Source of the DNA: Streptomyces sp. CC208A
Lineage (GTDB): Bacteria > Actinomycetota > Actinomycetes > Streptomycetales > Streptomycetaceae
Direction of reading: 5' to 3'
NCBI RefSeq assembly: GCF_030010625.1
Contig: NZ_JASCXN010000018.1
Span: 78,370 to 142,369 of the forward strand
DNA: 64,000 nt
Positions 34,036 through 42,108 of the stretch are shown here, one piece after another. The position numbers and the translations under genes are program-made. Positions within the stretch are counted from its first letter, which is position 1. Each line of letters opens with the position of its first letter. The notes below the pieces were generated by a model. That model ran no database searches. It saw nothing but the letters and a program-made list of their open reading frames with translations, and was not told where the DNA came from.

Positions 34036-34347
34036 TCAGGCCGCGGGGGGCGTGCCCAGGAAGGCCGATGCCTGTGGGACGGGGTGGTGGACGGCGGCCG
34101 GGGAGGAGGCGGCCGGGCGGGTGCCGCAGGCGAAGCCGAGCCGGGTCATGGCCCGCAGGACCTCGCCGACACCGAAGTCACGGCGGTCCTGGCGGGTGAT
34201 GACCGCGCCGACCTGTTTGGCGGGGTAGTCGCGGCGTCCGATGGTCACGAACGCACCGGACACCGGCTCGGGCTTGACGCCCTTCATCGCCTCCAGGACA
34301 CCGTTCTTCGTCAGCTCGAACGGGAAGCGGGCGATCACACAGCGCAT
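34036..34347 (-). CDS. SCO5918-family protein, 103 aa
   Basis: The opening MRCVIARFPFELTKNGVLEA, MKGVKPEPVSGAFVTIGRRD, YPAKQVGAVITRQDRRDFGV, GEVLRAMTRLGF is characteristic of the small SCO5918-type proteins found beside cspA/DEAD-box helicase genes in Streptomyces. The function is unknown; the setting suggests cold or RNA-structure stress. The last ~30 residues (ACGTRPAASSPAAVHHPVPQ) are a Pro/Ala tail. Its ATG overlaps the end of the upstream CBS gene by 13 bases, so the genes are cotranscribed. Confidence 0.87.
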   Translation of the reverse strand: MRCVIARFPFELTKNGVLEAMKGVKPEPVSGAFVTIGRRDYPAKQVGAVITRQDRRDFGVGEVLRAMTRLGFACGTRPAASSPAAVHHPVPQASAFLGTPPAA

Positions 34348-34640
34348 GGGACCTCACAGGGCGAAGGGAGGGGCGGACCGGACCGGTGCGGAGTGTCCGG
34401 GTGGTGGAGTTCGCTCAGTCGTACCCGGTCGGTGTACGCGGAACTGGCGCGGAAGCCGGCGAGCTGGTCCCGGGTGACGAGGCCGGTGCGGCGTCCGTCG
34501 CCGTCACGGATGACCAGGTGCGAGGTACGGGCTCCGCTCATGACCGCCAGGGCCACTTCGACGGTCATGTCCGCCCAGACGTGCGGTGCGGCCGCGGCCG
34601 CGGTGGACGAGGGAGGGGGCTGTGGCTGCGTGGGTGTCAC
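34335..34640 (-). CDS. Single CBS-domain protein, 101 aa
   Basis: After a Pro/Ala linker, one CBS motif is present (MTVEVALAVMSGARTSHLVI, RDGDGRRTGLVTRDQLAGFR). CBS domains bind adenosyl ligands and usually work in pairs, so it presumably dimerises. GTG is the start. It lies between the DEAD-box helicase (59 bases upstream) and the SCO5918-family gene, which it overlaps. Confidence 0.82.
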   Translation of the reverse strand: MTPTQPQPPPSSTAAAAAPHVWADMTVEVALAVMSGARTSHLVIRDGDGRRTGLVTRDQLAGFRASSAYTDRVRLSELHHPDTPHRSGPPLPSPCEVPCAV

Positions 34641-34699
34641 AAGCGGCTCCTGCGGGGAGGCGTGGGTGGTGGTCGGCTCGGGCGACCCGGTGAGGGGTT

Positions 34700-36124
34700 C
34701 TAGGAGGCCAGGGCGGGCGGCGGGGGCGGCGGGGCGGCGTGGCGCGGGGCCGGTGAAGGGCGGTCGTGCCGGGCCGGACCGGCCGTGGCGGGCAGGGGAC
34801 GGACACCTGTCGGCTCCGCCCCCGGGACGGAGCCGGGGACAGGGACCGCGACACCCGGCGGGGTCCGCGCGCCGGTGATGCGGTTCAGCTCCGCCTCACC
34901 GGGGCGGACCCGGGTGATCCGCGGGTGGATGCCCGCTTCGGACAGGAGACGGGCGGTGGCGCGGCGCTGGTTCGGTGTGACCAGGGTGACGACGCTGCCG
35001 GGGTTCCCGGCCCTGGCGGTGCGGCCGCTGCGGTGCAGATAGTCCTTGGCGTCGGCGGGCGGGTCGACGTTGACGACGAGGTCGAGTCCGTCGACGTGGA
35101 TGCCGCGGGCGGCGATGCTCGTGGCGACGAGCACCGGCACCTGTCCGCTTCTGAACCGTGCGAGGGCGCGGGTGCGCTGCGGCTGTGACCTGCCGCCGTG
35201 CAGCGCGGCGGCGCGCACCCCGACGGCCAGCAGGTCCCTGGTCAGCAGGTCGACGGCGTGCTTGGTGCCCAGGAACATGATCACGCGTCCCGTGCGGGCG
35301 GCGATCTCGGCGGTCGCGGCCCGCTTGTCGTCGGCGTGGACGTGCAGCACGTGGTGTTCCATCGTGGTGACGGCCCCGGCGGCGGGGTCCACGGAGTGCA
35401 CGACGGGGTCGCACAGGTACCGGCCGACCAGCCGGTCGACGGTGCGGTCCAGGGTGGCGGAGAAGAGCAGCCGCTGACCGTCGGCGGGCACCTGGTCGAG
35501 GAGTTCGGCGATCTGGGGTGCGAAGCCCATGTCGGCCATCTGGTCCGCCTCGTCCAGGACGGTGACGGAGACCCGGTCCAGTCGGCAGTCGCCGCGTACG
35601 ACGAGGTCCATGAGCCGGCCCGGGGTGGCGACGACGATGTCCGTGCCCTTCCGGAGGGCGTAGGTCTGCTTGCTGAGGGGCGTTCCGCCGACGACCGTGG
35701 TCAGCCGCGACCCGACGGCCCGGGCGTACGGCGTGAGCGCGTCGGTCACCTGGTGCGCCAACTCGCGGGTGGGGACGAGGACGAGGGCGACGGGCCGCCT
35801 GGGCTCGGCCCGCGATCCGGCCGTACGGGCCACCAGGGCGAGACCGAAGGCCAGGGTCTTGCCGGATCCGGTACGACCACGCCCCAGGACGTCCCGGCCG
35901 GCGAGCGCGTTCGGCAGGGTCGCGGCCTGGATGGGGAACGGCACGGTGACGCCTTGGGCGGCGAGCGCGGTGAGCAGCCGGTCCGGCAGGTCCAGGTCGG
36001 CGAACGCCTCGACCCCCGGCAGCGCGGGGGCGGCCGGCGGAGGGGGCGCGTCCTCGCACCGCTCGGAGGCGGTACCCCCGTCGCCCGGAGCGGAACGAGG
36101 TCCGGTCGGGTGTGTCCTGTTCAT
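34700..36124 (-). CDS. DEAD-box RNA helicase, 474 aa
   Basis: All core motifs are visible: a Q-motif region (VPFPIQAATLPNALAGRD), Walker A GRTGSGKT, PTRELAHQV, TPGRLMDL, DEAD (VLDEADQMADMG), SAT (LLFSATLDRT), and in domain 2 ARFRSGQVPVLVATSIAARG and HRSGRTARAG. It unwinds RNA in an ATP-dependent way. A basic Pro-rich tail follows the helicase core. Position directly after the cold-shock gene, with CBS and SCO5918-family genes behind it, marks it as the cold-associated helicase of Streptomyces. Confidence 0.94.
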   Translation of the reverse strand: MNRTHPTGPRSAPGDGGTASERCEDAPPPPAAPALPGVEAFADLDLPDRLLTALAAQGVTVPFPIQAATLPNALAGRDVLGRGRTGSGKTLAFGLALVARTAGSRAEPRRPVALVLVPTRELAHQVTDALTPYARAVGSRLTTVVGGTPLSKQTYALRKGTDIVVATPGRLMDLVVRGDCRLDRVSVTVLDEADQMADMGFAPQIAELLDQVPADGQRLLFSATLDRTVDRLVGRYLCDPVVHSVDPAAGAVTTMEHHVLHVHADDKRAATAEIAARTGRVIMFLGTKHAVDLLTRDLLAVGVRAAALHGGRSQPQRTRALARFRSGQVPVLVATSIAARGIHVDGLDLVVNVDPPADAKDYLHRSGRTARAGNPGSVVTLVTPNQRRATARLLSEAGIHPRITRVRPGEAELNRITGARTPPGVAVPVPGSVPGAEPTGVRPLPATAGPARHDRPSPAPRHAAPPPPPPALAS

Positions 36125-36298
36125 GCGGGACCTTCCTCGGCGCGAGGCGCGTCAAGGAATTCCCGCGGCGAACGAGCGGAATGAAGAATTTCCCGACGTC
36201 TTCGAATGGGGCGTGCAAGCTGGGCCGCCGGAGGATGGGCCCGAAGGGCGTGATCGGCGGAGGGAGCTGATCCGGCGGAACGATTCCGTGGGCGCATA

Positions 36299-36338
36299 CG
36301 GCTGGGGCCCGCACCCCGAAGGATGCGGGCCCCAGCCG
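36299..36338. terminator. Hairpin between cspA-like gene and helicase
   Basis: A perfect 15-bp stem (CGGCTGGGGCCCGCA and complement) with a ten-base loop lies 18 bases after the cold-shock stop. It probably ends most cspA transcripts, letting only some reach the helicase gene. Confidence 0.8.
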
Positions 36339-36356
36339 TGCCGTGTGCGCCAGGAA

Positions 36357-36560
36357 TCAGACGGAGACGATGTTCTCGGCCGTCGGACCCTTCTGGCCCT
36401 GCGCGATGTCGAAGCTGACCTTCTGGCCTTCCTGCAGCTCACGGAAGCCCTGGGAGGCGATGTTCGAGTAGTGGGCGAACACGTCGGGGCCGCCGCCGTC
36501 CTGCTCGATGAAGCCGAAGCCCTTTTCCGCGTTGAACCACTTCACGGTACCCGTGCTCAT
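36357..36560 (-). CDS. Cold-shock protein (CspA family), 67 aa
   Basis: This is a complete cold-shock domain: GTVKWFNAEKGFGFIEQDGG (RNP1 KGFGFI), DVFAHYSNIA (RNP2-like), then FRELQEGQKVSFDIAQGQKG and NIVSV. It binds single-stranded nucleic acid as an RNA chaperone. AAGGAGATACGAC precedes the ATG. A ~170-base untranslated leader separates it from a palindrome/promoter region, as is usual for cold-shock genes. Confidence 0.96.
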   Translation of the reverse strand: MSTGTVKWFNAEKGFGFIEQDGGGPDVFAHYSNIASQGFRELQEGQKVSFDIAQGQKGPTAENIVSV

Positions 36561-36743
36561 GTCGTATCTCCTTCGAGGCTCATCGGCGTCCGCACCGTGC
36601 GAAAGCCGCGTCGCCGTGATGATTGCCCCGCCGGAGAGTCCGGATATGAAAAAGCGCTCCCGCTGCCCTGAGGGCGGGTGGGGGCACTTGAAGTTTCGGG
36701 AACCACAACTGCAACTGAAATCGACACTAGCACGACGTCGTGC
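36561..36743 (-). promoter_or_regulatory. Leader and promoter region of the cold-shock gene
   Basis: Upstream of the cold-shock start is a long non-coding leader. At its far end, 36730-36743, is a perfect 14-base palindrome GCACGACGTCGTGC, followed (reading leftward) by TAGTGT, a plausible -10 hexamer, and then TTTCAGTTGCAGTTGTGGTT. The palindrome looks like a regulator site at the promoter. The leader may fold in a temperature-sensitive way; that is inference. Confidence 0.5.
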
Positions 36744-36990
36744 CGGAAACGGTCGAAATATCTCGGCTCCTTTTGTACGGCAAAAACCTTCGCCGCGCCG
36801 TCGACTTAATTCTCATCCCGCGGAGTCAGATTCGGAGAGGGCGCGAGCCGCCCCGTGAGAGGGCGGGAACCGTCGTCTCCGCGTGTTCGGCGGCAGGTGG
36901 ATCATGCGCGCTCCGACGACGGGGGCGGGGCGGGGGCGAGGGCGGGGGAGGGGGTGTGCGGAGGTCCCGCCGTCGGTCTCCCCGGCGTCC
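36744..36990. other. Non-coding stretch
   Basis: I see no gene with a ribosome site or plausible codon use here. Part of it is relatively AT-rich (36760-36840), consistent with promoter DNA upstream of the cold-shock gene. Confidence 0.5.
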
Positions 36991-37300
36991 TCACCGCCCC
37001 GGGCTTCCCGCAGGAGACGGCCGGTCGCGTTCTCGCCGGACATGAGGGTGCCCGCGGTGTGGAGGTTGCCGGGGGGCGGACGCGGCGGCCGTCAGCCGGG
37101 CGGCGGAGGAGGCTTCGGCCTCGGGCGGGACCACCAGCAGGTCGCGACGGCCGGGATCGTACGAGAGCAGGACCATCGTGTCGGGGCCCTGGCCGGTGAG
37201 CCGGCCGACGCGCACGGCGTATGCGCCGACGGGGACCTGGCGGGGGGCGACGGGCCAGGACGCGGGGCTCGCAGTGAGGCGCGTGGCGCGTGACGCGTCC
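36991..37300 (-). pseudogene. Degenerate DUF5994-like C-terminal fragment
   Basis: One leftward frame reads VPVGAYAVRVGRLTGQGPDT, MVLLSYDPGRRDLLVVPPEA, EASSAARLTAAAS. This resembles the C-terminal part of DUF5994 proteins (the xxLLSYxPGxxDLLVIPPxAxxxxAARLMAAA pattern), the family of the complete gene at 38083. No matching N-terminal part is visible and no start can be assigned. Probably the remains of a paralogue. Confidence 0.4.
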
Positions 37301-37528
37301 CCAGTGTTCCTTCCCGAAGCTCTCCGGGCGGGTCCCGGTCCGGCGTCCGGCAGGCGTCCGGCAGGCATCCGGAGCCTCCGAGCAGCGGGCGGCGGACCGC
37401 CGATCCGTCCCGGCGCCGATGCCGGTCCAGCGGCATCGCGGTGCGGCCTCCGGGGTGCTGCACCGCGAAGGCGAGCGCCCCGCGCGCCAGGCGAAGGGCC
37501 TTCCGCAGCCGTGCCGCGCCGTGGACGG

Positions 37529-37795
37529 TCAGGGTTCCTCGGGGTGGGGTCCGGTACCGCTCCGAGGTCTGCTGGTGGCCAGCCAGGAGCGGGCAGGTTC
37601 GGCGGTGTGAGCGGTGTCGACGGTGAGGTGGAGGCGGGTGCCCCCGCCCGGGGCGGGGTAGCTGCGCTGCTCGCCGCCGGCGAAGCAACGGCGCAGGACA
37701 TCGGCCACCATGCGGGCGGCGTCCGGGGTGGCGGCGACGATGCGGACTTCGGCGTGACCGGGCGGAGGAAGGGCTTCCGGCTCGTTGCGGTCCAA
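37529..37795 (-). CDS. Small hypothetical protein, 88 aa
   Basis: The core reads AEVRIVAATPDAARMVADVL, RRCFAGGEQRSYPAPGGGTR, LHLTVDTAHTAEPARSWLAT, a ferredoxin-like alpha/beta pattern common in small unannotated Streptomyces proteins. The best start is a TTG at 37795 with GAAAGGA upstream. Function unknown. Confidence 0.65.
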   Translation of the reverse strand: MDRNEPEALPPPGHAEVRIVAATPDAARMVADVLRRCFAGGEQRSYPAPGGGTRLHLTVDTAHTAEPARSWLATSRPRSGTGPHPEEP

Positions 37796-38082
37796 GGCGG
37801 CACCGTCCTTTCGTCAGGGACGCGCCCGGCCGACGGGAGTCCGCCGGACCGCTTCCCGATACGTCCACCGTACGTCCGTCCGTGCCGGGGCCGGACGGCG
37901 CGGGAGGCGGGGGAGGCGGGGGAGGCGGGGGAGCGGGGAAGCGGGGGAGCGGGGAAGCGACACGCACGCGCCTGTTCCGGGAGTACGGTGAAAGGACGGG
38001 GCAGCCACCCCGCCCGCCGACTCGGCACCCGCCACTTCGTCGGGGCGACAGCGGCGACCCCCCGTGGACAAGCGGATCGATC

Positions 38083-38634
38083 ATGACTGACGCCGGCATT
38101 CCCCCCACCCCGCCGCGCCTGCTGCCCGACGCGGTCCACAAGGCCGTCGGCCCCGGAACGGCGCTTCTCCGGCTGGAGACGACACGGTCCCGGCAGGGGG
38201 TTCTCGACGGTGCGTGGTGGCCTCGCTCCCGGAACGTCGAGCTGGAGGTCCCCCCGCTGGTCACCGTCCTGACCGAGCACCTCGGCCCCATCACCCGGGT
38301 CGGCCTGGACGCCTCGGCCTGGAACGACATTCCGCCCCGTCTGCTCGTCGACGGCCGGGTCGTCCACCTCGACTCCTTCCCGGTGGCGGACGACACCGTC
38401 CTGATCACCCGGGGCGACCACGACCACTTCGCCCTCATGGTCGTTCCGCCGGACACGACGCCCGAGGCCGCCCGCGCCGCCATGGCCCGCGCCGTCCACG
38501 CCGACAACGTCACCCGGGCCGCCGAGATCCTCCTCGCCGAACTCCCCCACCCCACGGCCCCGTCGGCCGGCACCGTCCTGGAGAACGAAGAAGGCCCTGG
38601 GCAGAGACCAGGGCCTTCTTCCGAGAGCGGATGA
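38083..38634 (+). CDS. DUF5994 family protein, 183 aa
   Basis: It reads PPRLLPDAVHKAVGPGTALL, LDGAWWPRSRNVELEVPPLV, HLGPITRVGLDASAWNDIPP and HDHFALMVVPPDTTPEAARA, matching DUF5994 proteins of actinomycetes (function unknown). The last ~16 codons (ENEEGPGQRPGPSSESG) run through a terminator hairpin and into the first tRNA-Gly att remnant. The natural stop may therefore have been lost when the island array inserted, or the gene always ended against the tRNA terminator. Before the insertion, this gene and tRNA-Gly(CCC) were probably neighbours facing each other. Confidence 0.82.
   Translation: MTDAGIPPTPPRLLPDAVHKAVGPGTALLRLETTRSRQGVLDGAWWPRSRNVELEVPPLVTVLTEHLGPITRVGLDASAWNDIPPRLLVDGRVVHLDSFPVADDTVLITRGDHDHFALMVVPPDTTPEAARAAMARAVHADNVTRAAEILLAELPHPTAPSAGTVLENEEGPGQRPGPSSESG
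38587..38621. terminator. Original tRNA-side terminator at the chromosomal end of the island array
   Basis: A perfect 14-bp stem (GAAGAAGGCCCTGG and complement) with loop GCAGAGA lies between the DUF5994 gene and the first tRNA 3' remnant. Equivalent hairpins stand next to the other tRNA remnants and to the real tRNA. Confidence 0.8.
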
Positions 38635-38666
38635 CGGGAACCGAACCCGCGCCATAAGCTTGGGAA
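38625..38666 (-). other. att site 1: tRNA-Gly(CCC) 3'-end remnant (outer end of the array)
   Basis: These 42 bases match the 3' part of tRNA-Gly(CCC) at 56971, from the acceptor end through the T-arm to the anticodon loop (GAGCGGATGACGGGAA ... AAGCTTGGGAA), with a few base changes. The 5' half of the tRNA is absent. This is the layout left by site-specific integration into a tRNA gene. The match ends within the anticodon loop, the probable crossover region. Confidence 0.85.
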
Positions 38667-38800
38667 TCACCCGGTACTCGGGCTCGTGCGTAGCTCCTGA
38701 ACTGCGGAAATACCCGCGGAGGGGCATCTGCCGCCCTCCCTCTGGCGGACCCTTGTGGCCCGCTGTTCCCCGCCCCTACCGGCACGTTGTGGCACGGCCG
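38667..38800. repeat. Island-end module, copy 1
   Basis: The module begins TCACCCGGTACTCGGGC, contains CTGAACTGCGGAAA, and ends CGCTGTTCCCCGCCCC ... GGCACGTTGTGGCACG. Related ~130-base copies follow each tRNA remnant at 47314, 49846 and 54887, and another stands alone at 48622. It is non-coding as far as I can see and is probably the recombinase arm-site region of the islands. Confidence 0.75.
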
Positions 38801-38811
38801 CCCATAGAGCG

Positions 38812-39792
38812 TCAGACAGCGACCGGCGCAGCAGTCCTGTGCGCCGGCGCTGCCAGATGGCGTTCGGTGTCGAGGGCTGCCTGGCAGCCGCTGGCGGCGG
38901 CGGTGATGGCCTGGCGGTAGGTGTGGTCGACGACGTCGCCGGCGGCGAAGACGCCGGGGATGTTCGTTCGGGTCGAGGGGGAGTCGACCTTGATGTACCC
39001 CTCTTCGTCGAGGTCGATCTGGCCGGTGAAGAGTTCGGTGCGCGGGTCGTGTCCGATGGCGATGAAGAGGCCGGTGACGTCGAGCTCGCGGGTCTTTCCG
39101 GTGATGGCGTCGCGGAGGACGACGCCGGAGAGCATGCCGTTCTCTTCCTTGATCTCGGCGATCTCGCTGTCGAAGGCGAAGGAGATCTTGTCGTCCGCGA
39201 AGGCACGGTTCTGCATGACCTGGGAGGCCCGCAGGGTCGAGCGGCGGTGCACGACGGTGACCGACTTGGCAAAGCGGGTGAGGAAGGTGGCCTCCTCCAT
39301 GGCGGTGTCGCCACCACCGACCACGACGATGTCGCGGTCGCGGAAGAAGAACCCGTCGCAGGTGGCGCACCACGAGACACCGCGGCCGGAGAGCTCGTCC
39401 TCCTTGGGGAGGCCGAGCTTGCGGTAGCCGGAGCCGGTCGCGATGATCACGGACTTGGCGCGGTGGACAGTGCCCTCGCTGTCGGTGACTTCCTTGATGT
39501 CGCCGGTGAGGTCGACCTCGACGATGTCGTCGTCGATCATCTCGGCGCCGAATCGCGTGGCCTGGGCCCGCATGTTGTCCATGAGGTCCGGGCCGTCGAT
39601 GCCGGTGGGGAAGCCGGGGAAGTTCTCGACCTCGGTCGTGGTCGTGAGGGAGCCGCCGACGAAGATCGAGCTGCCGAAGAGCAGGGGCTTGAGCTGAGCA
39701 CGGGCGGTGTAGAGGGCGGCGGTGTACCCGGCGGGGCCGGAGCCGATGATGACGACGTCGCGTATGCCGTCGGTCTGGTCGATGTCGCTCAC
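38812..39792 (-). CDS. trxB: Thioredoxin reductase of the arsenic operon, 326 aa
   Basis: An FAD site (VVIIGSGPAGYTAALYTARA) and an NADPH site (VVVGGGDTAMEEATFL) flank the redox-active pair in SWCATCDGF (about residue 141). The C-terminal FAD motif is GVFAAGDVVDHTYRQAITAA. It moves electrons from NADPH to thioredoxin. GTG 39792 lies five bases after the arsenate reductase stop, so in this operon it presumably supports arsenate reduction (the role called ArsT in Streptomyces arsenic clusters). Its stop lies just inside the module at the island end. Confidence 0.92.
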   Translation of the reverse strand: MSDIDQTDGIRDVVIIGSGPAGYTAALYTARAQLKPLLFGSSIFVGGSLTTTTEVENFPGFPTGIDGPDLMDNMRAQATRFGAEMIDDDIVEVDLTGDIKEVTDSEGTVHRAKSVIIATGSGYRKLGLPKEDELSGRGVSWCATCDGFFFRDRDIVVVGGGDTAMEEATFLTRFAKSVTVVHRRSTLRASQVMQNRAFADDKISFAFDSEIAEIKEENGMLSGVVLRDAITGKTRELDVTGLFIAIGHDPRTELFTGQIDLDEEGYIKVDSPSTRTNIPGVFAAGDVVDHTYRQAITAAASGCQAALDTERHLAAPAHRTAAPVAV

Positions 39793-39797
39793 GCCGG

Positions 39798-40211
39798 TCA
39801 CGCCTTCTTGGCGTCGATGTCGGCGATGAGGCCCTCGATGAGGGTCCTGATCTCGTCGCGGATGGGGCGGACGGCCTCGACGCCCTGTCCGGCGGGGTCC
39901 TCCAGCTGCCAGTCGAGGTAGGTCTTGCCGGGGAAGACGGGGCATGCGTCGCCGCAGCCCATCGTGATGATGTAGTCCGACGCCTGGGCGGCCTCGACGG
40001 TCAGCACCTTGGGCTTCTGGTCGGAGATGTCGATGCCCAGCTCGGCCATGGCGGCCACGGCGGAGGGGTTGATCCGGTCACCGGGGAGGGAGCCCGCGGA
40101 GCGGACCTCGACACGGTCGCCGGCGAGGTGGCGCAGGAAACCGGCGGCCATCTGGGAGCGGCCGGCGTTGTGGACGCAGACGAACAGCACGGAGGCGAGC
40201 GGAGCAGTCAT
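39798..40211 (-). CDS. arsC: Arsenate reductase / arsenate-mycothiol transferase, low-MW phosphatase fold, 137 aa
   Basis: The P-loop is CVHNAGRS (residues 11-18), and ITMGCGDACPVFPGKTYLDW contains the paired Cys/Asp region of the family. It reduces As(V) to As(III), with thioredoxin or mycothiol supplying electrons. GAGGAA precedes the ATG. It lies between a second, longer ArsC-like gene and trxB in one leftward operon, divergent from arsR. Confidence 0.93.
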   Translation of the reverse strand: MTAPLASVLFVCVHNAGRSQMAAGFLRHLAGDRVEVRSAGSLPGDRINPSAVAAMAELGIDISDQKPKVLTVEAAQASDYIITMGCGDACPVFPGKTYLDWQLEDPAGQGVEAVRPIRDEIRTLIEGLIADIDAKKA

Positions 40212-40255
40212 CGGTTCTTCCTCGGGAGCAGCAGTGGTGCGGGGGACGGAAAGGT

Positions 40256-40897
40256 TCAGGAGCCGGACGGCAGGGTGTCCAGCAGGTCGGTGATCCGGGC
40301 GTCGAGGGCATCGCGGATCTCGCGCACGACGGTGATCGGGGCGCCGTCGGGGTCGGGGACCGGCCAGTCCAGGTAGCGGTGGCCGGGGAAGACGGGGCAT
40401 GCGTCGCCGCAGCCCATGGTGATCACGATGTCGGCGGCCTGGACCACCTCGTCGGTCAGCGGCTTGGGGTAGACCTCGTCGAGTGCGACGCCGGCCTCGG
40501 TGAGCGCTTGGACGACGTGCGGCTCGACGGCGCCGGCCGGGTGGGTGCCCGCGGAGGAGGCGATCACGCCGTCCCCGGCCCGGTGGGCGAGCAGGGCCGC
40601 GGCCATCTGGGAGCGGCCGGCGTTGTGGCTGCACACGAATAGCACCCGCGGCCGACCGTCGCCCGCGGTCGGGTTCTCGACGTGCGTGAGTGCGTCCAGG
40701 CGCTCAGCGGCGAACCGCTCCGCCAGCACCACGAGGTGGGTGCGGACGTGCGCGTTCGCGGCGAGCCGCTGGTAGGAGTCCGCGATCAACCGCTGCACCG
40801 TCTCCGGGGAGAACCGGCCGCGGTGGCGTACGGCAAGGCGGGCGACACCGGCCGCGAGACGTTCGTCGGGAAGGACCGGGTACGAGGACGCGGCCAT
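40256..40897 (-). CDS. arsC: ArsC-like arsenate reductase with N-terminal helical domain, 213 aa
   Basis: Residues 1-75 (SYPVLPDERLAAGVARLAVR, FSPETVQRLIADSYQRLAAN) form the small three-helix domain seen in actinobacterial ArsC fusions. The rest is a second low-MW phosphatase-type ArsC: CSHNAGRSQMAAALLAHRAG (about 89-108) and ITMGCGDACPVFPGHRYLDW. The shared C-terminal segment shows it is a paralogue of the next gene. It is the first gene of the leftward arsenic operon, divergent from arsR. Confidence 0.9.
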   Translation of the reverse strand: MAASSYPVLPDERLAAGVARLAVRHRGRFSPETVQRLIADSYQRLAANAHVRTHLVVLAERFAAERLDALTHVENPTAGDGRPRVLFVCSHNAGRSQMAAALLAHRAGDGVIASSAGTHPAGAVEPHVVQALTEAGVALDEVYPKPLTDEVVQAADIVITMGCGDACPVFPGHRYLDWPVPDPDGAPITVVREIRDALDARITDLLDTLPSGS

Positions 40898-40937
40898 GGC
40901 GAGAACCCCCTGGGTTCAAAGAGGTCAGCCCAGGCTG

Positions 40938-40969
40938 GTATCAGCTCCGGGTGATGTGAGAGTATCAGC
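40938..40969. promoter_or_regulatory. Candidate ArsR operator in the divergent arsC/arsR gap
   Basis: In the 74-base gap, GTATCAGC occurs twice as a direct repeat 24 bases apart (40938 and 40962), and the first overlaps an imperfect palindrome ATCA-N8-TGAT. Operators of ArsR/SmtB proteins have this ATCA/TGAT form. Binding is inferred. Confidence 0.45.
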
Positions 40970-40971
40970 AC

Positions 40972-41286
40972 ATGATGACGTCAGTCGATGCTGATCTGAT
41001 CCGGGTGCTGGGCGATCCCCTGCGCCTCCAGATCGTGACCCTGCTCGCCCGCGAGACGCTGTGCACCACCCACCTCGTGGAGGAGACCGGTGCCAAGCAG
41101 ACCAACCTCTCCAACCACCTGAGAGTCCTGCGCGAAGCCGGGGTCGTCGAGACGGAGCCCTGCGGCCGGTTCACCTACTACCGCCTCAAGCCGGATGTCA
41201 TCGAGCAGCTCGCCGGCCAGTTCACCGCTCTCGCCCAGACCGCGCGCCTGACCGCCGAGGCGAACTTCAAGCGTTCCTGCCCGTAG
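40972..41286 (+). CDS. arsR: ArsR-family repressor 1, 104 aa
   Basis: It has a winged helix: DLIRVLGDPLRLQIVTLLAR, LVEETGAKQTNLSNHLRVLR, EAGVVETEPCGRFTYYRLKP. Cys residues in TLCTTHL and near the C-terminus (KRSCP) could bind arsenite. It heads a rightward unit with the aquaporin gene and diverges from the arsC-arsC-trxB operon, so it probably represses both. Two ATG codons stand in tandem at the start. Confidence 0.93.
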   Translation: MMTSVDADLIRVLGDPLRLQIVTLLARETLCTTHLVEETGAKQTNLSNHLRVLREAGVVETEPCGRFTYYRLKPDVIEQLAGQFTALAQTARLTAEANFKRSCP

Positions 41287-41329
41287 TAGCCCCTGCCCCC
41301 GTGCCTCACCTGCCGAGGAGTACCCGCCC

Positions 41330-42100
41330 GTGACCGCCACCGAGCCCGCCGCGAGCGACGCCATAGCCACCGACCTGTCGCCGCAGCCCGCGCCCGGCGC
41401 GACCCCGCCCCGTACCCCGCTCGCCGCCCGAGCCGCTGCCGAGCTCGTGGGTACCGCGGCGCTGGTGGCGATCGTCGTCGGCTCCGGCATCCAGGCGACC
41501 CAGCTCACCGACGACGTCGCGCTGCAACTGCTGGCCAACTCCACCGCCACCGTCTTCGGCCTCGGCGTCCTGATCGCCCTGCTCGGCCCGGTCTCCGGCG
41601 CGCACTTCAACCCGGCGGTCAGCCTGGCCGAGTGGTGGACCGCCCGCCGTGGCGGCGCGGGTGTCACGGGACGCGAACTCGCCGTCTACGTCCCGTCGCA
41701 GATCGTCGGCGGGATCCTCGGCGCGGTGCTCGCGGACGCGATGTTCGGCGAGCCGCTGGTGAAGTGGTCCACGCACGACCGCTCGGCCGGGAACCTGCTC
41801 CTCGGCGAGGTCGTGGCCACCGCCGGCCTGATCCTGCTGATCTTCGGCCTGGCCCGTACCGACCGGCTCCGCTTCGCGCCCGTCGCCGTCGCCTCGTACA
41901 TCGGCGCCGCCTACTGGTTCACCTCCTCCACCTCCTTCGCCAACCCGGCGGTGACGATCGGCCGCGCCTTCACCGACACCTTCGCGGGCATCGCCCCCGC
42001 CTCCGTCCCCGCGTTCGTCGGCATGCAGATCATCGGCGCGGCCGTGGGCCTGGCGCTGGTCGCCGTGATCTTCATGCGCGGCAGGGCGGACGCGGAGTAA
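41330..42100 (+). CDS. Aquaporin-family (MIP) channel, 256 aa
   Basis: Six membrane spans and two half-helices carry the NPA motifs: SGAHFNPAVSLAEWW (about 93) and SFANPAVTIGRAFTD (about 205). An ~30-residue hydrophilic N-terminus precedes the first span. Lying 43 bases after arsR in an operon set with two arsenate reductases, it probably lets As(III) leave the cell, as AqpS does in Sinorhizobium. No ArsB or Acr3 pump is found in the island, which supports that reading. Confidence 0.92.
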   Translation: MTATEPAASDAIATDLSPQPAPGATPPRTPLAARAAAELVGTAALVAIVVGSGIQATQLTDDVALQLLANSTATVFGLGVLIALLGPVSGAHFNPAVSLAEWWTARRGGAGVTGRELAVYVPSQIVGGILGAVLADAMFGEPLVKWSTHDRSAGNLLLGEVVATAGLILLIFGLARTDRLRFAPVAVASYIGAAYWFTSSTSFANPAVTIGRAFTDTFAGIAPASVPAFVGMQIIGAAVGLALVAVIFMRGRADAE

Positions 42101-42108
42101 CCCAGGCC

